Of a stretch of DNA of 34,438 bases, positions 25,084 through 32,430 are shown piece by piece. The position numbers and the translations under genes are program-made. Position 1 is the first letter of the stretch, and the number at the start of each line of letters is the position of its first letter. The notes beneath the pieces were generated by a model that saw only the letters and a program-made list of their open reading frames with translations, ran no database searches and was not told the origin of the DNA. Source of the stretch: Leptofilum sp050292445 (GTDB lineage Bacteria; Chloroflexota; Anaerolineae; Promineifilales; Promineifilaceae); NCBI GenBank assembly GCA_050292445.1, contig JBNKLQ010000026.1, positions 1-34,438 of the forward strand, read 5' to 3'.

Positions 25084-26598
25084 TTACTCAAAGTAAGGCC
25101 ATTCGATATCGTCTAGGCAGTTGGTGCTGGGCGACTGGTCTGGATTGGCCAGGAAGTCGTCGGCGATGGTGATGGTACATTCCACGCTGCTGAGCAGGGA
25201 GTGGCCTGCACCAGGCACCTCGACAACGGTACTGTTGGGCAAGGTGGCGGCGGTGAGCGTGGCCCAGCGGGGCGGCGTGGCCACATCGTACTGGCCGACC
25301 AATATAAGCGTGGGGATATTGCTGGATACGGCCGTATTGTCCACTGCCGTCATCGGATTCCAATATTCACACAGACTCACCAAATCAAAGGTGCCTTGCA
25401 GGAGGGCACCTTCCAGTTCTTGCGGGATTGTGCCGACAACGGCCGTTTCCACCCGCTCGTAATCCCCCAAGGCATACTCATCGTGGCAGATAACGGAGTT
25501 GTACATCCCTTCGCTGTCGCTGCGGTCTTCATCATCCTGGTAATGCGTCCGGGCAAAATCACCCTCGGCGCTGATTTCATCGAGCGCGTCAAAATTGTCG
25601 TAGCTCACCTCGTAAATGACGTAGGGCAGCAGGGGAATGAGCGACGTGTCGCTAAAGGCACTGCTGAGGGCAAAAACCAAATCGTCGCCATAGATTTCGG
25701 CCGTTTCATCTTCATTCAACCGCTGCACCGTGTCTAGGAAGACAGTTTCCAGATCGGGATAGTTTTCCTGACAGTAATTATCACTTTCGCAGTCGGCAAA
25801 CAGCTCGGCAAGGGCGTCGGTGAAGCTGTACACTTCATCGACAGGTGTGTCAGCGTTGGGAGGAAACGGTGAATCGAGAATGACAGCACGAATGCCTTCG
25901 GGATAGCTACGCATCACTTCCAGCGCCAGCCGCGTGCCGTAGGAGATGCCCAGCAAATCCCACTCCTCAATGCCCAAAGCTAGACGCAAGGCGGCAACGT
26001 CAGCAGCATTTTCTGGCGTGTTGTAGGCGTCCAAATTAACACCTTCATCAATGAGCCGGTCATAGCAGAGGGCATCTGGATTTTCTTGGGCGTCCGCCTC
26101 GGCAAATTCGGGGCAGTCGAGCGTGGGTTCAGAATAGCCGGTACCGCGCTGGTCCAGCAAAATGAGGTCGCGGTTTCGCAAAAACGGATAGTTCCAGCCA
26201 TCTGGGTCAGCGGCGTAATCATCCAGGCCGCTGCCGCCGGGGCCACCGGCCAGGTAAACGACGGGCGGTTCGCTGCCGCCATCTGGCGCAGCCACAATGG
26301 CCACCGCCAACTCAATGGTTGGCGAGTTGGCATCGGTGCGATCTTCCGGGACGGTGAGGGTGCCGCATTCGATGTCGCCTGAGGCGTCGAAGGGGCAGTC
26401 GGTGTATTGGAAGGTGTTGGTGGTGGATGTGGAAACGGCCGTATCCACCACTTCATCTTCCTCAACATCAATTTCCGTATCGACATTAGCCGCATTCCCA
26501 ATTGGTTCATCAACAGCTTCATCAAACTCATCGCCAACATCGTCGCAGGCAATCAGGGTGAGGCTTAAGAGCAGTAAGAATAATCCTAATTTTTTCAT
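25084..26598 (-). CDS. TAP-like alpha/beta-hydrolase lipoprotein
   Basis: 504 residues. The signal peptide ends in lipobox LIAC with Cys18, then comes a long Asp/Glu-rich linker to ~58. The hydrolase core has an oxyanion segment GGPGGSG (118-124), DQRGTGYS (149-156), nucleophile Ser219 in GISYGTR, and candidate acid Asp438 (VGQYD) and His466 (GAGHS). This is the tripeptidyl-aminopeptidase/prolyl-iminopeptidase-like group, whose C-terminal TAP-like domain carries the last two catalytic residues. It is predicted to trim peptides or hydrolyse esters at the outer face of the membrane. Four even-spaced Cys pairs suggest disulfides. It is transcribed alone; no strong terminator follows. Confidence 0.9.
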   Translation of the reverse strand: MKKLGLFLLLLSLTLIACDDVGDEFDEAVDEPIGNAANVDTEIDVEEDEVVDTAVSTSTTNTFQYTDCPFDASGDIECGTLTVPEDRTDANSPTIELAVAIVAAPDGGSEPPVVYLAGGPGGSGLDDYAADPDGWNYPFLRNRDLILLDQRGTGYSEPTLDCPEFAEADAQENPDALCYDRLIDEGVNLDAYNTPENAADVAALRLALGIEEWDLLGISYGTRLALEVMRSYPEGIRAVILDSPFPPNADTPVDEVYSFTDALAELFADCESDNYCQENYPDLETVFLDTVQRLNEDETAEIYGDDLVFALSSAFSDTSLIPLLPYVIYEVSYDNFDALDEISAEGDFARTHYQDDEDRSDSEGMYNSVICHDEYALGDYERVETAVVGTIPQELEGALLQGTFDLVSLCEYWNPMTAVDNTAVSSNIPTLILVGQYDVATPPRWATLTAATLPNSTVVEVPGAGHSLLSSVECTITIADDFLANPDQSPSTNCLDDIEWPYFE

Positions 26599-26890
26599 TT
26601 TTGTCTCGTTTTGGTGGGGTGAGTAAATTAATTACGTCCATCTTAGCAGAAACCACGCATTTTAGGGGTAAACCATGCGTCCTGGATACGGCCGTTTCTC
26701 ATCCCAAAATAATTGTTGACAAAAATCATCCATATTTCCGCCAAATGTCATTTAGCCCTTTTTTACAGCCTGAAAGGTTGGGCAATCTTGGTATAATCGG
26801 GGCTGGAAGAAAAGAACCGAACCTTTCAGAAAGATGAACTTTTCTGGAAGATACTGGCTCAGAAAAGAAAACGCGTTGTAGGAGAAAAGC
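26599..26890. promoter_or_regulatory. Divergent promoter region, hydrolase / haem A synthase
   Basis: 292 bp between two divergent starts. For ctaA there is an extended -10, TGGTATAAT (26789-26797), without a good -35. It is bracketed by a perfect 10-bp inverted repeat, CTGAAAGGTT at 26770-26779 and AACCTTTCAG at 26820-26829. An ACGGCCGT copy sits at 26688. AGGAG at 26880-26884 is the ctaA Shine-Dalgarno sequence, 6 nt before the ATG. I see no clear promoter for the hydrolase. Confidence 0.6.
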
Positions 26891-27976
26891 ATGTCAGAAC
26901 AAGACAATAAAAAAATCATTCGTTGGCTGTTTGTAGTGTGTGGCCTCATCATGATTATGGTGGTGTTTGGCGGTTTTGTCCGGCTGACCCGATCTGGACT
27001 CTCTATTGTGGAGTGGAATCCAGTTAGCGGCGTGATTCCTCCGATTGGTCAGGCGGCCTGGGAAGCTGAATTTGCCAAATATCAGCAAACGCCAGAGGGT
27101 GCGCTCATCAACCACAGCATTACCCTGACTCAGTACAAAGAAATATTTTATGTCGAGTACATTCATCGGCTCATTGCCCGTTTTGCCGGGCTGTTTGTGG
27201 TGATTCCGCTATTTTACTATTTGTATAAGGGGATTATTCCCTGGCGGAAATCGGCCGTTTACCTCACGATTGGGGCATTATTTGGCTTCCAGGGATTTTT
27301 GGGCTGGTACATGGTCAGCAGCGGTTTGGTGCAAAATCCGGCTGTAGACCATTTCCGGCTCACTTTCCATCTGCTTATGGCCCTCTTTTTGCTGGCCCTG
27401 ACGATGTGGACAGCGCTGCGTCACGTACACGGCTTCCCCAAAGTAATCAAAGAAGGTCGCGGTTCGCTGCCGTACGTTTTGTCAGCCGTGGTGCTGGTTA
27501 TTTTGGTGATTCAGATAACTTACGGTGGTTTTGTGGCTGGCCTGAAAGCTGGCTGGATCTCTAACACCTGGCCGCTAATGGCTGGACGCTGGATTCCCCC
27601 GACCCTCTTCGACCAGTTTGATGCCTGGTGGCAAAACTTGATTTCATCCCCGGTGGGCGTGCATTTTGTGCATCGCTGGTTTGCCTTTGTCGTGTTGGGG
27701 GCGGCCATCTGGCTCTATTTTATTACCAAGCGACATGCCTACTCAACAAACGTGCATAAAGCAGTGGTGTATTTCCTTGGCCTGGTGGCGGTGCAAATCG
27801 CGCTGGGTGTGAGCACCATCTGGTTCAGCGTGCCCATCGTTTTGGCGCTGTCACACCAGGCAGTTGGGTTGTTGCTGTTTATCGTGGCTGTGTACATCCG
27901 GTACGAGATTGTCCACACGCCAATCCCTGAACAAGTTGTGGAACGGCAAACGGCCGTTGCCCAAACCGGCGACTGA
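26891..27976 (+). CDS. ctaA: Haem A synthase, COX15/CtaA family
   Basis: A 361-residue polytopic protein with about eight membrane helices. The start is FGGFVRLTRSGLSIVEWNPV, as in COX15-type synthases. The four haem-binding histidines sit in EYIHRLIARF, HFRLTFHLLM, HFVHRWFAF and ALSHQAVGLL. It converts haem O to haem A for the aa3-type oxidase, so the organism respires oxygen. No ctaB or cox genes are next to it. The following DUF72 gene starts 45 nt later, behind a hairpin. Confidence 0.95.
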   Translation: MSEQDNKKIIRWLFVVCGLIMIMVVFGGFVRLTRSGLSIVEWNPVSGVIPPIGQAAWEAEFAKYQQTPEGALINHSITLTQYKEIFYVEYIHRLIARFAGLFVVIPLFYYLYKGIIPWRKSAVYLTIGALFGFQGFLGWYMVSSGLVQNPAVDHFRLTFHLLMALFLLALTMWTALRHVHGFPKVIKEGRGSLPYVLSAVVLVILVIQITYGGFVAGLKAGWISNTWPLMAGRWIPPTLFDQFDAWWQNLISSPVGVHFVHRWFAFVVLGAAIWLYFITKRHAYSTNVHKAVVYFLGLVAVQIALGVSTIWFSVPIVLALSHQAVGLLLFIVAVYIRYEIVHTPIPEQVVERQTAVAQTGD

Positions 27977-27986
27977 AAAAGAGATT

Positions 27987-28015
27987 GGAGACTGGAGATT
28001 TAAACCTCCAGTCTC
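27987..28015. repeat. Hairpin between ctaA and the DUF72 gene
   Basis: GAGACTGGAG (27988-27997) pairs perfectly with CTCCAGTCTC (28006-28015) around an 8-nt loop. No T-run follows on the + strand. The purine-rich 'GAGATTGGAGACTGGAGATT' wording looks like a dispersed intergenic filler repeat rather than a classic terminator. Confidence 0.55.
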
Positions 28016-28021
28016 TTACCA

Positions 28022-28816
28022 ATGCCTTCTTCTACCACTTGGCACCTGGGCACAATGGGCTTTAGCTACAAACAGTGGCTTGGCCCCGTTTACCCCGCCG
28101 GGATGCCACCCAGGAATTTTCTATCTCACTACAGTACGCTGTTCGATGCGGTGGAAATCGACAGCACCTTCTACGGCACACCCCGCCCGGAAAGTGTGCT
28201 GCGCTGGCGGCAAGCCACGCCTGGCAACTTCACCTTTTGCTTGAAAACACCCAAGGCCATTACCCATGAAGCACGGCTGACGGACGGAATTGAGGCAATG
28301 CAGGCGTTTGTGGAGACGGCCGTTCTCCTGCAAAATAAACTCGGCTGCATTCTTATCCAGTTTGGTCCCGCCTTTACCTACGCTCAAGTCGAGGAGCTGC
28401 ACCACTTTTTGAGCCAGCTGCCCCAAACGGCTCGTTTTGCGGTAGAGTTTCGGCACGACTCCTGGGTGCGTCCAGACGTGGCGGATTTGTTACGGCCGTA
28501 CAACATCTGCCTCACCGCTACGGATTACATCTACCTGCCTAAAACCATCACGCCCACGGCCGACTTTCTCTATTTGCGCTTCATTGGACCACATGGCCAA
28601 TACGCCACCAAAGACAAAGAGATGGTGGATAAAACGGCCGATTTACAGGCGTGGCATGAAAAAATCGAGCCGCTCCTGCCCCAATTCAGCCACATTTTTG
28701 GCTTCTTCAACAACGATTATTCTGGATTCTCCCCTAAAACGTGCAACCGGTTCAAGAAAATCGTGGGGCTAGATGCGGCAGAAATACGGCCGCCCCAGCA
28801 AGGTCGCCTCTTCTAA
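28022..28816 (+). CDS. DUF72 (YecE-like) family protein
   Basis: A 264-residue TIM-barrel-like protein. Signatures are LGTMGFSYKQWLGPVYPAG near the N-terminus, YSTLFDAVEIDSTFYGTP, FCLKTPKAITHEARL, ILIQFGPAF, FAVEFRHDSW, FLYLRFIGPHG and the C-terminal FGFFNNDYSGFSPKTCNRF. The family is widespread, often proposed to be metal-dependent, and its reaction is not established. No Shine-Dalgarno sequence is visible because the start sits 6 nt behind the hairpin. It may be co-transcribed with ctaA. Confidence 0.92.
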   Translation: MPSSTTWHLGTMGFSYKQWLGPVYPAGMPPRNFLSHYSTLFDAVEIDSTFYGTPRPESVLRWRQATPGNFTFCLKTPKAITHEARLTDGIEAMQAFVETAVLLQNKLGCILIQFGPAFTYAQVEELHHFLSQLPQTARFAVEFRHDSWVRPDVADLLRPYNICLTATDYIYLPKTITPTADFLYLRFIGPHGQYATKDKEMVDKTADLQAWHEKIEPLLPQFSHIFGFFNNDYSGFSPKTCNRFKKIVGLDAAEIRPPQQGRLF

Positions 28817-28945
28817 AAAACAGGACGCTGATGAACGCTGATTTTTCGACCTGGGTTTCTCTGCACCTCCGACTCCGTGTTCACTTTTTTCAGGGAACCC
28901 ATTCGTGCTATTCATCCATTCGCAAAATTCGTGATGAAAAATAAA
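28817..28945. repeat. Degenerate intergenic repeat-like segment
   Basis: Non-coding, with short echoed words: 'cgctgatgaacgctgat', then 'attcgtg..attcatccattcg..attcgtgat'. This phrasing recurs in intergenic DNA of several bacterial phyla in my experience. It lies between the convergent DUF72 and nuoN genes. Confidence 0.4.
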
Positions 28946-28952
28946 AATAAAA

Positions 28953-28969
28953 GCCGCTCAATGAGCGGC
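28953..28969 (-). terminator. Rho-independent terminator of nuoN
   Basis: GCCGCTC/GAGCGGC, a 7-bp perfect GC-rich stem with a 3-nt loop. Read on the - strand it is followed by TTTTATTTTTATTTTT. It lies 43 nt behind the nuoN stop and is a good terminator in that direction only. Confidence 0.88.
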
Positions 28970-29011
28970 CTTCGATTTTCATATTCAATTCAAATTTGCG
29001 GATGAAGCTCG

Positions 29012-30484
29012 TTAACCGCCTGCCACCAACCTGGCCGTCAGCAACGCCGCTTCACGGGTAATGGCAAACCAGGCACCGGGGAAAAAGCCAAGGATGATGG
29101 TAGCAACGGCCGTAATCCCCACAGCCAAACTCACACCGGGCAGGGCTACAACTTCGCCATCCCCATCATGCATGTACATCAGGTAGACCACACGCAGGTA
29201 GTAAAAACCAGACACCACGCTCGTCACCACGCCAATGATTGCCAGCCAAAGCAAATCAGCCTCGATGGCGGCACGGAAGACAAAAAATTTGCCGGAAAAA
29301 CCGCCGGTTGGCGGCACCCCGGTGAGCGACAACATAAAGTAGGCCATCGCCAAAGCCAGCCAGGGATTACGTTTGGCCAAGCCCTTGTAATCATCCAACA
29401 TCGTGCCTTCATTTTGCTTCTTTTCTAAAGCAATCACCACGGCAAACGCGCCCAGATTGGTAAACAAGTAAGCAAACATGTAAAACAGCGCCGAACTCAC
29501 CCCATCTGAACTACCCATGCCAGAAGCGACGGCAATCATGATGTAACCGGCATGCGCAATGCTGGAGTAAGCCAACATGCGCTTGATGTTTGCCTGGGAG
29601 ATGGCCACAAAATTGCCCAGAATGAGCGTAATCGCCGCCAAAATGGCTGCGGCCCCTACCCAGGTATCACCCAGGTCTGGCAAAGCAGTCACAAAGATGC
29701 GCAGCATGGCGGCAAAACCACCCACTTTGGCCCCGACAGACATGAAAGCGGTCACCACAGTCGGTGCCCCTTCGTACACATCGGGCGTCCACATGTGGAA
29801 GGGAACGGCCGCAACCTTAAAGGCAAATCCGACTAGCATCAATGCGGCCCCGGCCAAACCTAACGCCCCACTGCTGCCAATCGCGGCCAGAACTTCGGGC
29901 AAGGCAGTTGAGCCGGTGGCACCATACGTCAGAGCAATACCAAAAACCAGAATGCTGGATGAAAAGGCACCAAGCAAGAAATATTTCATAGCCGATTCTT
30001 CTGAATCGGTGCGTGGCCAAGCCATGCCAGACATGATGTACAGTGGAATGGAAAGCACTTCCAGCGCCAGGAAGATCAAAATGAGATCGTTGGACATCCC
30101 CATGAGCATCATGCCGCTGATGGAAAAGAGCATAAGCATGTAAAACTCAGGGCGATCCAGCTCGTGCTTGCGTAAATAGCCAGCGGAAATGAGAATGGAG
30201 AGCAGTCCGGTGAGGATAAAAGTTATGTTGAGGAAGGTGGCAAAATTGTCCACAATGAGCATGGGATGGCCACCTTCTGGGGTAAACGTGCCGTAACTAT
30301 CGCCCCACAGCAACCAGGATTGTCCCAGCGCCAACACCAGACCCACAGCAGCAAGCCACGGTGCCCAGCTGCGGTTCTCTTCAGGAATAAAGAGATCGAG
30401 AACCATGAGCAGCACGCCCCATCCAGCCACAATCAAAACGGGCGCAAAAATTGGTAAATACAAGGTTGGAATTTGAAACTCCAT
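29012..30484 (-). CDS. nuoN: NADH-quinone oxidoreductase subunit N
   Basis: 490 residues, normal length for NuoN, with about 14 membrane helices. Typical blocks are FYMLMLFSISGMMLMG, LEVLSIPLYIMSGM, YFLLGAFSSSILVFG, PFHMWTPDVYEGAPT with the following conserved Lys in MSVGAKVGGF, and KRMLAYSSIAHAGYIM. It is one of the proton-pumping antiporter-like subunits of complex I. It is unusual in standing alone: the gene before it on this strand is not nuoM but a divergently oriented membrane protein. It therefore needs its own promoter in the 30485-30681 gap. A good terminator follows. Confidence 0.95.
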   Translation of the reverse strand: MEFQIPTLYLPIFAPVLIVAGWGVLLMVLDLFIPEENRSWAPWLAAVGLVLALGQSWLLWGDSYGTFTPEGGHPMLIVDNFATFLNITFILTGLLSILISAGYLRKHELDRPEFYMLMLFSISGMMLMGMSNDLILIFLALEVLSIPLYIMSGMAWPRTDSEESAMKYFLLGAFSSSILVFGIALTYGATGSTALPEVLAAIGSSGALGLAGAALMLVGFAFKVAAVPFHMWTPDVYEGAPTVVTAFMSVGAKVGGFAAMLRIFVTALPDLGDTWVGAAAILAAITLILGNFVAISQANIKRMLAYSSIAHAGYIMIAVASGMGSSDGVSSALFYMFAYLFTNLGAFAVVIALEKKQNEGTMLDDYKGLAKRNPWLALAMAYFMLSLTGVPPTGGFSGKFFVFRAAIEADLLWLAIIGVVTSVVSGFYYLRVVYLMYMHDGDGEVVALPGVSLAVGITAVATIILGFFPGAWFAITREAALLTARLVAGG

Positions 30485-30681
30485 AGTGTACGAAGACCCT
30501 TCCTAAGATAGTTTGAACGACCTGAAGTGATGTTTTGTCAGGCTGTAACAATTTTCACGATCATACCACATTTACCTGATAAAACTACTGAAAATTGATG
30601 GCCTAAACAGGGAAACGGCCGTTCCCCAGCACACAATTTCCCAGTTGCATTTTCAGGCGAAGCTTCCATAATTACGGTAGA
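30485..30681. promoter_or_regulatory. Divergent promoter region, nuoN / membrane protein
   Basis: 197 bp holding an ACGGCCGT copy (30615, in the context GGAAACGGCCGTTCCC). For the + strand gene, TTGCAT (30645-30650) and CATAAT (30667-30672) are spaced 16 nt. Transcription would begin only a few bases before the ATG at 30682, implying a nearly leaderless mRNA. No clear nuoN promoter was found. Confidence 0.4.
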
Positions 30682-32430
30682 ATGATACGCAAGCAATCAC
30701 ATCTCTCCGCCTGGTTCAAACGCGACGCTCTTATTGTAATTTTATTCCTTCTACTCACCATCGGCCTTACCTGGCCCCTGGTGGCTAATCTGGGGGAGAA
30801 CTGGTTGGCCATCCGCGACACCGACACTTATGTAAAGCTGTGGGATCAATGGTGGCTGCAACGCAGTTTGGACACCGGCCAGTCGTTTTCATACACGACC
30901 GATTTGTTCTACCCGGTTGGACTCGATTTGTCTTACCACAGTATTAGCTGGATAGTGGCACCGGTAGGTTGGCTGCTCACACCGTTATTGGGTCAAATTG
31001 ATGCCTACAATGTAACAATTTTGTGGGCGATTTTCTCTACAGCCTACGCAGCCTATTTGCTCATTCATTATTTGCTGCACAATCGTGCCGCTGCTTTTGT
31101 CGGTGGATTTATCTACAGCTTCGCCCCACATCACATTGCCCATGCTGGTGGGCACCCAGATTTAGTACATCTGGCCCCAATTCCCCTGGCTGCCATGCTG
31201 CTGCTGTATACGTTGCGAAACGGCCGTTCCCGTTGGGCTATTTTAGGAACGGCCGTCATGATCGCTGCCTCAGCCTTTACCAGTTTATACATCATGGTGT
31301 TTGCTCTGCTGACGCTGGGGCCAGTTTTTCTTTTTACAGCCCTAGAAGATCAACGCTGGCGAACAACTCCGTTTTGGCGAAGGACTTTGTGGATTGGGGG
31401 AATTACGGCCGTTTTGCTAACCATACGACTCTGGCCCATCTTTACAAATCTGCAAACGCTGGGAGAAATGATCGAAGTCAAATATGCAGCCAACACTGGC
31501 CAAACCGACCTTAGGGCATTGGTGACACCATCTCAATTTAATCCTCTTTTTGCCCCACTCGTGAAACCTATCACCGGCAGGTTTAAGTTTAACGATAGAT
31601 GGCCCGCATACTTGGGGGCTATCCCTTTGCTGCTAACATTGGTTGCCCTTGCCCAACGGCAAAAGCGATCTGAAGTAATTCTCTGGTTTAGCACTGGCCT
31701 GATGTTTCTGGTTTTTGCGCTGGGACCCTCCCTGCGTGTGAATGGCACCCTGTACAACACCATTCTTCTGCCCGCACACTATCTGGCCTGGTTCCCGCCC
31801 GTACGTGCTGTGGGTCGCCCCGACTTTTTTGTGCTGGGCCTGCTGCTGCCGCTTGGCATTCTGGCCGCTTATGGCTTTGACTTTATCTGGCAGTTGACCA
31901 CCAAATCCTCTCGCACGCGCACTTGGCAAGCAGTACTGCTGCTGGGTATTCCGCTGCTCATCTTTGAATTTTGGAATGGGCCTTTTCCTGGAGAGCCAGT
32001 GATGGTGCATCCGTTTTACCTTGAGTTAGCGCAGCAGCCAGAGACGTTTGCCCTGATAGAGTTACCGTTGGGACGACAATTCTCTAAAACGTATTTGCTC
32101 AATCAACTGTATCACCAAAAGCCAATGGTGGAAGGATTAAGTGCCCGCACGCCAGAGGCAGCCTACCGTTACATTGAGGATAATTTTCTGCTGGAATATT
32201 GGCGGGACCATATTTGGTTAAACTGTGATGAAATGGGAGAGGAATTAGACACGGCCGTTACCCAACTCATCGCGGATAATTTTCGCTACGTCATCCTCCA
32301 TAACCAGGTTGATGAAATTGATCCCGTTTTGCCTTACTTTTTATATCGTGAGCCAGTGCTGCAAGATGAGCAGCTAACGGTTTATGATTTGCGGGACTTT
32401 CAGCAATGGCCAATCTGCCCGCGATCATAG
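30682..32430 (+). CDS. Polytopic GT-C-like membrane protein
   Basis: 582 residues with about ten to eleven membrane helices and a C-terminal soluble part from ~450. The first extracytoplasmic loop after TM1 holds acidic motifs (RDTDTYVKLWDQWW), as in GT-C glycosyltransferases that use polyprenyl-phosphate sugars. A 'PHHIAHAGGHPDLVHLAP' loop follows. I recognise the architecture but not a named family. Transfer of a sugar to lipid or protein at the outer face is the most likely role. The stop overlaps the stop of the opposite-strand molybdoenzyme gene. Confidence 0.7.
   Translation: MIRKQSHLSAWFKRDALIVILFLLLTIGLTWPLVANLGENWLAIRDTDTYVKLWDQWWLQRSLDTGQSFSYTTDLFYPVGLDLSYHSISWIVAPVGWLLTPLLGQIDAYNVTILWAIFSTAYAAYLLIHYLLHNRAAAFVGGFIYSFAPHHIAHAGGHPDLVHLAPIPLAAMLLLYTLRNGRSRWAILGTAVMIAASAFTSLYIMVFALLTLGPVFLFTALEDQRWRTTPFWRRTLWIGGITAVLLTIRLWPIFTNLQTLGEMIEVKYAANTGQTDLRALVTPSQFNPLFAPLVKPITGRFKFNDRWPAYLGAIPLLLTLVALAQRQKRSEVILWFSTGLMFLVFALGPSLRVNGTLYNTILLPAHYLAWFPPVRAVGRPDFFVLGLLLPLGILAAYGFDFIWQLTTKSSRTRTWQAVLLLGIPLLIFEFWNGPFPGEPVMVHPFYLELAQQPETFALIELPLGRQFSKTYLLNQLYHQKPMVEGLSARTPEAAYRYIEDNFLLEYWRDHIWLNCDEMGEELDTAVTQLIADNFRYVILHNQVDEIDPVLPYFLYREPVLQDEQLTVYDLRDFQQWPICPRS

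Noticed and set aside
25201..25737. 178-codon + strand frame antisense to the hydrolase
   Set aside because: The hydrolase on the - strand has all catalytic motifs; this frame has none.
29577..30143. 188-codon frame antisense to nuoN
   Set aside because: A clear NuoN lies on the other strand over its full length; the frame is its shadow.
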